A DNA stretch of 64,000 bases, taken from Scolanthus callimorphus (Eukaryota > Cnidaria > Anthozoa > Actiniaria > Edwardsiidae). How positions within the stretch are numbered: position 1 is the first letter of the stretch; the number at the start of each line of letters is the position of its first letter. The notes beneath the pieces were generated by a model, which was not told the origin of the DNA, ran no database searches, and saw only the letters and a program-made list of their open reading frames with translations. A program made the position numbers and the translations under genes. Location: positions 26,128,790 through 26,192,789 of the forward strand of contig CM066913.1 in NCBI GenBank assembly GCA_033964015.1, given 5' to 3'. This document shows, piece after piece, positions 21,591 through 30,721 of the stretch.

Positions 21591-22628
21591 TGTGTTGCTA
21601 AAATGAAGGAGATGGCAGATGCTGCCGTACAGCGTGAGCAAGATATGTTCCAAGACATAGTCACGTCGAATCGGGCTCAGCTTATGGCCTTGGGAATGGC
21701 CAGCGAAGACGAAGCGCGAGAGGTCATTACAGAACTATTTCAGCCTCTACCTGAACACATCGAGGAAAGGAGAATGGAGCAATTAAGAGAGCAATGAAGG
21801 GAACAGGAGGAGGAGGGAAGAAAGAGAGAAGAAGAGGAGTTGAAACACGTCTTTAAAACTCCATGGCTCATAGAGAAGGAAAAGGAGCTTTGCGGGTAGG
21901 TATTATATTGTTACACCTCCCGCACAGGACATGTACAGTACTACAAGGGGGACTTGATCAAAATTAATTATGTTTATGTTACATCTCGTTTATAGGTGTG
22001 TGCATTGGGGATTAGATATAATTTAGGCCTAAAGTTTCTGGTTCTGTTTGTTTTCAGATACGTGCGAGAAATGGAGAAAGAGAAGGTGGAGGACAGAAAG
22101 ATGGCTCTAATTAACATGATTGAAATCACTGAGCACAAGCTCAAGCTGTTCCATGAAAATGAAGGTACCGCCAACAACAGGGAAGCCTTGCGGGAGAGGC
22201 GCAAGCTGTATGTGATTCTTGGTCTCGTGGCGCCAGAGAATGCTTCTAATATCGACAACTTACACTCTCGATTATGGTTCATTCCACAACCAGTAACACC
22301 ACCAAGAAACGACGACGATGACGACTTCATGCCTCCCACGCCAAGCGGAAACCCTTCTGCAGTTATCGACTATACAACCGGAGTAGCGACACCAAGAAGG
22401 AGCCAGACCTTCAACCCAGAAGTTGCACCCCCAACCCTTAGCTGGGTTCCACGGCCATTGGAGGACTACAGCCTTCCAAGCACATGGGGAGGAATTCCAG
22501 TGAACACCCCCACTCGACCAGCAAAAAGAAAGTCACAGGGAAAGCAAAAGGCTGGAAAGCGTGGCAAAAGTCTCTCAGGACAGAAAACAATATTGAACTT
22601 TTTTTTCCAGTCAGTAGAGTCTATATAA
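21591..22628 (+). pseudogene. Coiled-coil protein with NLS-like stretch and C-terminal PIP box
   Basis: Two exons, 21591-21895 (after an AG acceptor) and 22058-22628 (after ttttcag), join in frame. The N-terminal half is charged and helical (MKEMADAAVQREQDMF; later EEEGRKREEEEL), suggesting coiled coil. A central acidic DDDDD stretch is followed by a Pro-rich region, then a basic run (RPAKRKSQGKQKAGKRGK) like an NLS. Near the C-terminus is QKTILNFF (22581-22604), which fits the PCNA-interacting peptide consensus Q-x-x-I/L/M-x-x-F-F. TGA at 21795-21797 interrupts exon 1. It may be the natural C-terminal part of the helicase or a separate gene. PCNA binding is inferred from the motif only. Confidence 0.6.
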
Positions 22629-22699
22629 ATAAATTGAGACGACCTTGAAAATCACGTGTGTGCGAGAACAACGTTTCTTTAGCCTGAATGCTATAGACC

Positions 22700-22782
22700 A
22701 GGGAAGGAAGAAAAATAGCAGGCAAAAAGCAAGCTATTTTTTGTCACTCTGTACTCCCAACACTGATTTTTCTTCCTTCCCT
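22700..22782. repeat. 17-bp perfect inverted repeat between convergent genes
   Basis: Arms 22700-22716 (agggaaggaagaaaaat) and 22766-22782 are exact reverse complements with a 49-bp loop. It sits between the 3' ends of the PIP-box gene (+) and the cyclin-box ORF (-). A shared 3'-end structure or a binding site is possible; the role is unknown. Confidence 0.7.
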
Positions 22783-22974
22783 AAACAAAATAGCAAATGT
22801 TAACTGGATCTCCAAAATACCACAACCTCTTAGCGCATCATATGTTTAATTTGATTTCCGTCAAAAACAAGAACTATTTGAATCTAGAATCGCTTAATAA
22901 AGGGCATTACTGATATTAAAGTGTCTGATAATGGTATATGTCTTCACAGTCGTGCAAAGTAACCGATTCTTCAG

Positions 22975-23337
22975 TTAAAGGCCTAGAATGTCCAAATGTG
23001 CCATGGGCCTCCAATTTACTGACTCCAGAACGCGAATCTCTTCCTAGATAATGTCCGTTCTTGGCACCGACAGAGAAAGCACGTCTATGAGAAAGCTGTT
23101 TCTTCTAAAGTCGCTGCTGTCCAGTTTTACGGCAAAGAAGAGACAGGCCAATATAACTTCTCTGAGAGTTGACCTTTTCCTGTTCGACGTCCTGTTTAAA
23201 TGGCGCCAAAGCAAACTTTCCGCCACATAGGCCGTCTCTTTAGAAAAGTTGAGTTCACAAATTTCTTGCAAAAGCTGTCCAGCAAACTTCATGTCCCGTA
23301 CGCTAAGCTCCGGATGTTTGTCCACTAAGCTTTCCAT
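22975..23337 (-). pseudogene. Cyclin-box protein (one in-frame stop)
   Basis: The minus-strand ORF runs from ATG 23337 to TAA 22975, 120 codons, with one in-frame TAG at 23044-23046. The sequence reads like a cyclin N-box: a first helix (QLLQEICELNFSKETAYVAE), LLWRHL at the D-R-F-L position, the core helix TLREVILACLFFAVKLDSS (compare the ACLFIAAKYEE pattern of cyclins), and EEIRVLESVNWRP after the TAG at the usual IL-x-x-L-N-W position. Cyclins activate CDKs; viral cyclins push cells into S phase. It is shorter than cellular cyclins (one box). Found only in U6, convergent with the PIP-box gene. The call rests on pattern recognition, not a search. Confidence 0.6.
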
Positions 23338-23339
23338 TG

Positions 23340-23639
23340 TCACTCGCGTTGTTCTCGTCTTGTAAAAAAAGAGAGCAAACGCTTTCTATGACGGTATTTT
23401 ATGGAAGCGCATTTTACCCAGCCTTCTCCTTGATTGCTCTCCCTGTGTCCTATTGGTTCATGATTGCTCACTTCTTGCCATATGAGGGAAATCTGCGCAC
23501 TGCACGGCATAGCAATTGTTGGATGTTCTTCGTTTTTTAAAACGAACTCGGGGTCTCCGAGGATGGCCTTCCATTGTCCAAGCCGTATCGTTTTAGCCCG
23601 ACTTTCAATATCTGTCCTCTTCGAGAGAAAATGGAACAT
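23340..23639 (-). CDS. Small ORF, unrecognised (99 aa)
   Basis: Open from ATG 23639, between the recombinase stop (23688) and the cyclin-box ATG (23337), on the same strand. It contains LGQWKAILGDPEFVLKNEE and several Cys/His. No domain recognised. It may be real U6-specific coding or chance; nothing in the other units corresponds, as they lack this region. Confidence 0.25.
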   Translation of the reverse strand: MFHFLSKRTDIESRAKTIRLGQWKAILGDPEFVLKNEEHPTIAMPCSAQISLIWQEVSNHEPIGHRESNQGEGWVKCASIKYRHRKRLLSFFTRREQRE

Positions 23640-23687
23640 TTTTCCTTCTTTGTGACATTGCTGTTTTCGTGTTCAGAGGAGGTGTTC

Positions 23688-25134
23688 CTACATGGCGCTT
23701 ATGTGCGAGTACTTCCTTTTCGGGTTCCACATCATCGCCTTGCTCTTGCGAGGATGTCGACTTGTCTGAAAGGCGTGCGCGAACATAGTCATCAAGTTCT
23801 GACCCCTTGTCACATTGCAGTTCCTTGAGAAACGTGTGCGCCTTGGTTGCACTTCGCGCGACCTCTGTTTTTGGTAGTGTACTTTGGCGACAATAGAACT
23901 GTGTTTCTGGTCCTCCGAGATGGTTCTTTGCGCAGTGCTGTCCAGGTTTCTTGAACTGGCCGTCTCTACAATTTGTCGAACGCGCGTGGGATGAACATAC
24001 TTGCCGGTTGCGTCAACACCAGCTTGCTGTGTTGGCCGCCGTTTCTTGTCACCAATACGGATGTGAGAGATATAGCCATCCAGTACTTGCATGTTTGTAT
24101 CTGTCAGATAAATAGAGTCAAACCCATATTTCGCTGCAGTCTTGAACATTTTCTAATCAATAAATCCGCCGTTTGTCTTGGCCTTGATAACCATGTCAAC
24201 AGTCAAATACTGATACGTCATTAGGCGAGAACCTTTGACCTTTATAAACAAATAAAGCGCAAGGAATTTGGTAGCAAATGACAAGTCTAACGGAGATGCC
24301 ACGCTTTGTTTTTCCTTGCACGATTTAAGCACGCTTTCGTAGCGTGGTAAGTGCTGCGCAACTGCTTCCAAATGCTCTTCTAACATCACCCAGTGTCCTT
24401 TAGCCTCTAATGCTTCTATGTCAAGGTCGCCATTCCACTGAATGCGCATCATTTTAGAAACTGTTCTGCGTACCTTTTTCAAGTAGACTTCCGTGGTAGA
24501 AAAATTACGCCGACGCTCCGTTTACCTTTCTAAAATCTATACGTTCTGCAATTGCGTCGATGTACCCCACCCGCCCAGCATGCCCAAGCTTCCATTCATC
24601 CTGAAGCACGTCAATAAACTTAAAAAGCAGATTAGGAGAGCACAAACTGAAGTCTATTATCTCAAATGTTATGTCTTCTTCGTCTTCGCAGCAAAATTTC
24701 AAGAACTTCAAGCACCTGCTAACTATTTGCCGAGCTTGGCGATCACTTTTACAGCCACCTCCAGTGCCAGTTAGCCACGAAAAAACTTGCTGTGCAATTT
24801 TACTTGAAATGTCATACGTAGGCATTGATCTCAAATTACGCGCAGAGTTCCCAGCAGCTTCACGTTTTACAGAGTTACTCAAATTATCTTTAGCAAGGTT
24901 GATATTAGGCTTTTCGTCAAAGTAATAAAACCAAAGATGCTTTATCGTTACGTGTTTTCTGCATCCTCGCTGTGTGACGAATCCATCGTGTTTGCATTCT
25001 TGAACTGGACAGTGAAAAAGGCCATCCACTTCGTCTTCCTGTAGGTGAAGTCTTTTAGGCTTGAGCGAAGCATTCGGTAATTTAGCCTGCGAAAGCCGAC
25101 GCCACTTAGCGCTCGTCGAAAGAGACTCCCGCAA
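23688..25134 (-). pseudogene. U6 zinc-finger tyrosine recombinase
   Basis: Open from 25134 to 24505 (about 209 codons, with the C2H2 finger FHCPVQECKHDG then H-x4-H, and the middle region), then broken by an 11-nt loss near 24507. 24482-24153 carries box I as GSRLMTYQ (Pro to Leu) and the helix before it. 24149-23688 carries HPTR and HSSIVAKVHYQK but has lost segments near 24056, 24019 and 23735 relative to the other units. The start is unclear: 25134 is a TTG, and no ATG precedes the finger in that frame, so an upstream exon or a later start is possible. Confidence 0.7.
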
Positions 25135-25211
25135 AGAGGCGTCTGCGCGCTCAAGCCAAACATTCCATACTGATGACGTATTTTGACCCAGATCTGGTCA
25201 GAAGTATTACG
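25135..25211. promoter_or_regulatory. U6 site A and right end of array
   Basis: Site A is intact at 25181-25203. Homology to the other units continues only through gtattacg (25204-25211) and then switches to ttcccgggcggga. Site B and the rest of the spacer are absent, so the array ends 8 bp beyond a candidate recombination site. Confidence 0.6.
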
Positions 25212-25636
25212 TTCCCGGGCGGGAAACACCCTAAAAACGTACATTTTGTTTATTTCTATTTTTATTTTTTATTTTATTTATTTTTTTATTTTTATTTTTT
25301 TAAAAGAACCTTTTTTATTAGGACGTTGAGCCTGAAATTCACCCAAATTTTGAGAAGATGCTAAAAGAATGCCTGATGCTCAGATAGGAGCAAAATAGAT
25401 TTGTTTCCAGTGATGCGTTCTAAACCGTCTAAAATCCAGAACCAAATGTGTTATTAATAAGCAAACAACAACAACAAAAAAGAAAGTATATAAACATTTA
25501 AACATATCCGATGGAAACACATACTCATGTAGGTTGGCAGGGGGCAAGGGGCGACAAATGCCCGCGCATAGACACACACACACACACAAAATTGTCAAAC
25601 AGGCCCGCGCTCTAGAAAGAAAGGCGCAACAAGAAA
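25212..25636. other. Right flank of the array; T-rich low complexity
   Basis: 25240-25305 is almost pure T/A (ttttatttttta type). 25573-25590 is a short CA run. No gene seen. Confidence 0.6.
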
Positions 25637-25990
25637 CCCAGCGCAGTTGGCTACGCAAGGAAGCCGGTTGTCGGGTTGCACGCTATACGGGTTCTGTTGG
25701 CAAATAGAAATATCGAGCTGGCACCCAGCTCCGGTAATGTACTGGCACCCAGTACTGCAGGCCTGCATATAAATATCGAGCTGGTACCAAGCTCTAGTAA
25801 TGTGCTGGCACCCAGCACTGTAGGCCTGCATATAAATATTGAGCTGGCACCTAGCTCTAGTAATGTACTGGTACCCAGTAAAGGTAGGCAAATGGTTCAT
25901 TAAGGAGCGCGGACTAATAATGGTGTCTAGAGCGCCAAACGCAAGTACCGCCCCTCGCAGACTGCGATAACATTTGTGTATTAACCAACC
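25637..25990. repeat. Dispersed repeat, copy 1
   Basis: The stretch cccagcgcagttggctacgcaagga... through gcacgctatacgggttctg (25637-25700) and the end segment accgcccctcgcag (25950-25965) recur, diverged, in the same order at 26937-27000 and 27133-27148. The minisatellite at 25707-25890 lies inside. Confidence 0.6.
25707..25890. repeat. ~63-bp minisatellite of short palindromes (about 3 copies)
   Basis: Three tandem copies start near 25708, 25771 and 25834. Each has two short stem-loops of the form NNNCTGG-YAC-CCAGNNN: GAGCTGG..CCAGCTC, then GTACTGG..CCAGTAC or GTGCTGG..CCAGCAC, plus a GCAGGCCTGC palindrome between copies. The A/T to G/C change occurs on both sides of the second stem. Confidence 0.75.
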
Positions 25991-26610
25991 GCATGTAAAT
26001 GAAATCCGTCTGGATGGTCTAGGACATTCACTCTAGTGCTCCAAAACCCAAACAAAATAATGAAAAATGCCATTTACGAGCACCGAAATTTACATAGAGC
26101 AGAGGTCATGTAAAATTCCCGTAGGCGACATATACAATTTATTACTGAATGAGTTTCGAAAAACTGTTGAAATTAAACCTGATCGTTTACCGGGAATCAA
26201 GTAATGGTCGTATAGCTTCCTACTTAAGAAATCGATCTAGCCAATGTGTCTGACCGCTATGAGTTTGACGAGATTAATAATTTCCGCATAAGCAGCGCCT
26301 AAGAAACTAAACCAGAGACATTGTTGCCTAGAGATGATAGCGGTACATATGAAGCTCGTGCTAATTAGGTACGAGAACAAAAGTTTGTTGATAGTGCTCG
26401 GCCGATAGCATATTCTGGCGATGGAAGGCATGGACGTGCAGAGATGAAATTCCTCGATAATAGGACGAACGGGGCCTAAAATTGGGTCAAATGAAATCGG
26501 TCGAATTTGTAAACACAATATTAATCAAAACATTATCAGGTCAAAATGTCACCAAACTGTGCACGTCAGAGATTACATATTGCTTCGTGAATATCAAATT
26601 TAGGCTTGTT

Positions 26611-26668
26611 GTTCGTGTACCGGTATCCAAATAGTTAAATATTATGTTCGTGTACCGGTATCCAAATT
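26611..26668. repeat. Short direct repeat
   Basis: gttcgtgtaccggtatccaa occurs at 26611 and again at 26646, 35 bp apart. No gene seen nearby in 26000-26860. Confidence 0.8.
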
Positions 26669-26879
26669 TATATCATTGCAGCGATCTGCATCCGTGCGCC
26701 CCATGTATTTATTCGATACAGACTATTAAACGCGGCCCGGCATGTAAAATTCAGTACGCTGTATAGTAGTGAAGTAAGACGATTTTGTACTCGCTTGAGC
26801 CCAAGTTACTTGCTAACGATTAGAATCTGGCAAGTCGCACTGCCAAATATCGAGCAGAGTCGAGCAGAGGCCAAGGGCG

Positions 26880-27160
26880 GTGCTAACCAGAAGACGCGTA
26901 TACACCAAGCCGTGTTCCCAAAAAGCAAAACACCAGACCCAGCGCAGTTGGCCACTCAAGGAGGCCGGTGGACGGGTTGCACGCTCAACACGGGTTCTGG
27001 CTGCAATAAACTCCCAGACCCGCAAGGATACGGCATAAACCGTAAAGTACAGTGCACTAAAACTGCGGGCAATTACACAATCAGGAGTGGGGAACCGGGT
27101 AAAATCACGTCCACGGAACTAGTGCACATAATCACCGCCCCTCGCATGCTACGTTAGCAC
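26880..27160. repeat. Dispersed repeat, copy 2
   Basis: Diverged copy of 25637-25990 in the same orientation, sharing cccagcgcagttgg, gccggtggacgggttgcacgc and accgcccctcgca. A 120-codon + strand open stretch (26795-27157) covers it but has no recognisable protein features. Confidence 0.55.
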
Positions 27161-28186
27161 TGCACAAACTACAAATACATAGACACTTTTTGTAGGTTTC
27201 ATAATGATCCGTTTATGTATCTCGTATATCCAAAAGTGCCTTAGAAGGTGTTTAAAGGAATAAAGCTTCTTGTTTTTTTTTTTGTTGGAATTCAATACCA
27301 CACGAGAGAACTGATCGCTCGCATTTAACCTTTAAATTTACTCGTATCTACACGTGGCTAGAAACCAATGACACGGAATTTACAAATCAAAATGAAATCG
27401 AATGAGGATTATAGAAACAGATGAAATCTTATATTCAAAGAAATTATAGAAAGATCAATTTGATGTAATCGTCTACTGATTACCCAGTCCCTGATACAAC
27501 AGAATTTAAGCTCAAATGCGCTTGATAGCCTTCCTTCACATTCTTTTAATTGCTAAGCAAATCTGATGAAACGAATATTTATTTGAGAACGAAATGGAAA
27601 ACAAAACTCTCACAAAGCTCTCAAAAACACAGGGAACAAAGTACCCAAAACTGGTGGCACAAACAGCCGCCCCGTGAACTCATAGTGCAGAGCGATTGCT
27701 CGAATCAAGTGGCTGTCTCGCTAGGACTGCACGCTGTCCTGAAGACGTCGGGACTTGAAGGGGACACAAACCCACAATAGATTAATTAAACGTGCAGAAT
27801 GTAATTCCTGAGAGTAGGGGAGTTTTGATTCCCAATAAATAAACCGTAAAGAAACTACGGAACATGAACGACGAAACAGCAACAGGTTCATGTGAATAGC
27901 ATGCAACCAGATAATGTCCTGATAAACAGCATATAAAATAAGAGAGACTATACTCGCCTGAAAAAACCTTGAACTCAAGAAATTTGGGTTGAAGGCTGTC
28001 GCTGTTTCTTCCAAAGAATAAGCTTAACTGAAATGCTAGTCAGCCGATACATACAGGAATGGAACCACTTTAGTGCTCTGCCTTGATTGGCTAATACAAT
28101 TGCTTGGTATTTTCCCACTGACAGCCCGCGCGCCAGTTTGTCTACCAACTGATAGTATGAAAAGATACGTGCTCAGATAAATGTCA
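27161..28186. other. No gene recognised
   Basis: AT-rich sequence with a T run near 27272-27283. Short open stretches here look like chance. Nothing supportable was found. Confidence 0.5.
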
Positions 28187-29115
28187 TTATCTGTGCCAGA
28201 TAATGTTTGTTTTTATCTGACTCGCCCATGAAAGTGTATTGTCAATTTCGACACCCAGGCATTTATTAGAAGTTACATGGCTGATTACTTTATTGTTCAT
28301 ATGAACTGGTTGAGCTGGGTCATACTTATTGTTGATGTTATACCTCGATCCTATTACCATGAATTTAATTTTGGATGGATGAAATTGAAGCTTGTTTTTA
28401 TGTAGCCAGTTGTAGACACTTTGAAGGTCGTCGTTTATTTTGTCCGTAAGACCGAGTGCATCATCCGAAGACATAAAAATCTGAGTGTCATCGGCATAAC
28501 ATACAGGGCATACAGGTATTAAGACAGTCTGGAAGGTCATTTATGTACAGGAGGAACAGCAGTGGTCCCAAGATTGAACCTGCGGAACACCACATACAAT
28601 GTTTTTTTGGTGTGGACAATACATTGTTTACAAAACACTGCTGTGTCCTCTAAGTAAGATGAGATGAAAACCAATCTAGACTGGGCCCTAAGATGCCATA
28701 CGACTTCATCTTATTCAAAAGTATAGAATGATTTATTGAATCCAAAGCTTTCCGAATATCGAGGAACACAATACCTGAAAGTCTTCCATTATCCATATTA
28801 TTGTATATCTCATCACACATTTGAATAAGGGAGTGCAATGGGCGGAAGCCTGATTGAAAGGCCGAAAGAATCGAATGTTTACTTAAATATTTGTATAGCT
28901 GTTTAAAAACTTCTTTCTCAAAAGTTTGCTAATTATTGGTAGGACAGATATAGGGCGGTAATTTTCCGGCATACGACGGTCTTCGCTTTTGAAAACCGGC
29001 GTCACACGAGCGCACTTCCATTCATCGACAAAAACGGAAGTGGTAAGCGACAAATTGAATATTGAAGTCAGGGATGGCGCAATGACATCTGCTGCAATTT
29101 TGCTTTACTTTGCAT
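28187..29115 (-). pseudogene. Non-LTR retrotransposon reverse transcriptase fragment
   Basis: Minus-strand pieces in RT order: YRPISVLPIISK (near 28960, fingers), IVFLDIRKALDSINHSILLNKM (palm motif A, split here for length; near 28710-28780), and CYADDTQIFMS (28470-28505, palm motif C, YADD). Several frame breaks. Style is CR1/Jockey-like. No endonuclease domain or 3' tail is seen, so it is an internal fragment. Confidence 0.75.
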
Positions 29116-30000
29116 AAACTCGTGGCGACAATTGGACCACTTTTCCATGACAAAGAGTCAATCAACAAATTAGTACATAATGATTGAACAATAGTCCAGT
29201 TTTAATATGAAATCACTACCAGAGCTTTAGGCCTAGGGGAGTGGGGAGGGGTACTTCCTATATTTTATAGGTAGGGGTGTGCCGCCTCAACCTCAAAACC
29301 CCTACCCTATCCCATACCTAAATTTGCAAAACATGTCACCCTATCCCAGACCTTTGAGTGGAAAGACATACCCCACAGAGCCCACTATTGCTATTCGGAT
29401 TTGCACTAGAACAATGTGCGATTTGATCAACTAATCTGTGTAAAGTGGTACTACAGTACTCAGTATGAAGCATACTCACTTAGACAGTATGAAGCATACT
29501 CACTTAGACAAATTAGTACCATATCTCAGACGTTTCTCATAAAAATGACGCCCTATCCCTGACCAGAGAGTTAAAAAACAATAACCTATAGGGCAGCACA
29601 TACCCATATACCTTATATGACCTGTGATGCATGGGGTGACTCCGTGTAGATGGGACATGGATGACGTGGAAGTACATAAGAAAAAATTATGTGCAATGCT
29701 GTTGACACATTTTTCTTCCATCTATCTACAATATTGTAGTCATTCCACTTGTATCAAGGAGCCACCCCTTGCAGGCAATCAAACACCAAATTAAATCCCC
29801 CACTATGTAATAATGCCCCGGTATTCCCCGGGTAAGGGGTGCGGGGCTTTCCACTGACTAGTGCATAAGAGCACAAGAGAGTGTGTGCACCAACCAGTCA
29901 TAAGTGTAAAGTGAATGGATGATTTAACAATGAGGACAGACATGCCCCCTTTCTTGTGTAACATTTTTTGGCTAAAAAGGGAAAAATTACCGCTTGTTAT
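29116..30000. other. Repeat-like region without genes
   Basis: 29463-29510 holds a 25-bp tandem duplication (agtatgaagcatactcactt twice). 29230-29620 has runs of cccctaccctatccc and related phrases that look like an old repeat. 29805-29850 is GC-rich (ccccggg). No coding found. Confidence 0.45.
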
Positions 30001-30721
30001 GCATTAGTCATTTGCTTCCACCAACCCTCAACCCCCTCGACATGCGGGGATTTTACCAGGCAATAGTGGGGGAAATATCAGTGGTTTGTAGGAAACGTTT
30101 CCCCGGGGTGTAGGGAATTTTCCAAGGCATCCTCCCTGGTAGGCGGTGGAATTATTTCAAATTTGACAACTCATCTGTTTCATAGCGGAGCTCCCGCCGC
30201 GCGAGCGGAGCACCATAGATAAGAGAAAAACGTATACATTAACCCATGGAGTTCATTTTTGAACGTCACGGACATTATGGTCCATTTTAATGACGTCATT
30301 GATGACGTAAGGGCACGTGAATTTGGTGTAAAGTTCCTCTTATGGTCTTTGAAACTTTGTCCAAGTTTGGCTTCTATAGAAGCTTCCCTTCGGGAGATAT
30401 GATGTTTTCTTTATTTTTCTGGTATTAAACCTATAGTGTCCGTCCGTACGTCCGTACGTCCGTGTACACATGGGAACCCTGTGATATACAAAGAAAAAAA
30501 TATTTCTCCTCAAGGGAACATGCTAAGACAACCATACTTGGGATATTTTGTCTATGCTACAAGGGGGGTGCTGTAGCACGGTCACGTGATGTGACGTTAT
30601 CGATGACGGCTGATTACGGCTGCGCCCGCGATCTCTTACCACAGAAAACCCATGAAACCCGGAATGATGATTGAGACATTCATTTCTCGTGGGAAGGGAA
30701 GACTCTAAATGAACTAAACTT

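Larger units (their letters stand above)
1..25211. repeat. Head-to-tail array of seven YR/SF3-helicase element units
   Basis: The same ~3.02-kb block recurs in one orientation. The phrase ttggcttgtttagcttcc starts at 1, 3030, (6046, with ag to gg change), 7788, 10794, 13815 and about 20814, the last interval being enlarged by a 4-kb insertion. U0 is cut by the window start, U2 by an assembly gap, U5 carries a foreign insertion, and U6 (20378-25211) is a longer form with 2.1 kb of unique centre. Units are nearly identical but differ by many one-base indels, densest in U1-U3. The right edge is sharp at about 25211; the left edge is outside the window. Confidence 0.95.

Noticed and set aside
21974..22339. 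Minus-strand 121-codon open stretch over the PIP-box gene
   Set aside because: Antisense to a spliced, motif-bearing plus-strand exon; no recognisable features.
21544..23668. U6 centre as a plain transposon insertion
   Set aside because: No terminal inverted repeats or flanking target duplication were seen, and the genes fit the element's convergent layout; not fully excluded.
1..25211. CRISPR array or bacterial operon
   Set aside because: The repeat period is 3 kb and the genes have GT-AG introns; there are no short repeat-spacer units.
25595..25903. Open stretches on both strands with repeated NIELAPSSSNVL or YITGAGCQLD phrases
   Set aside because: Both arise from the palindromic 63-bp minisatellite; no start context or homology.
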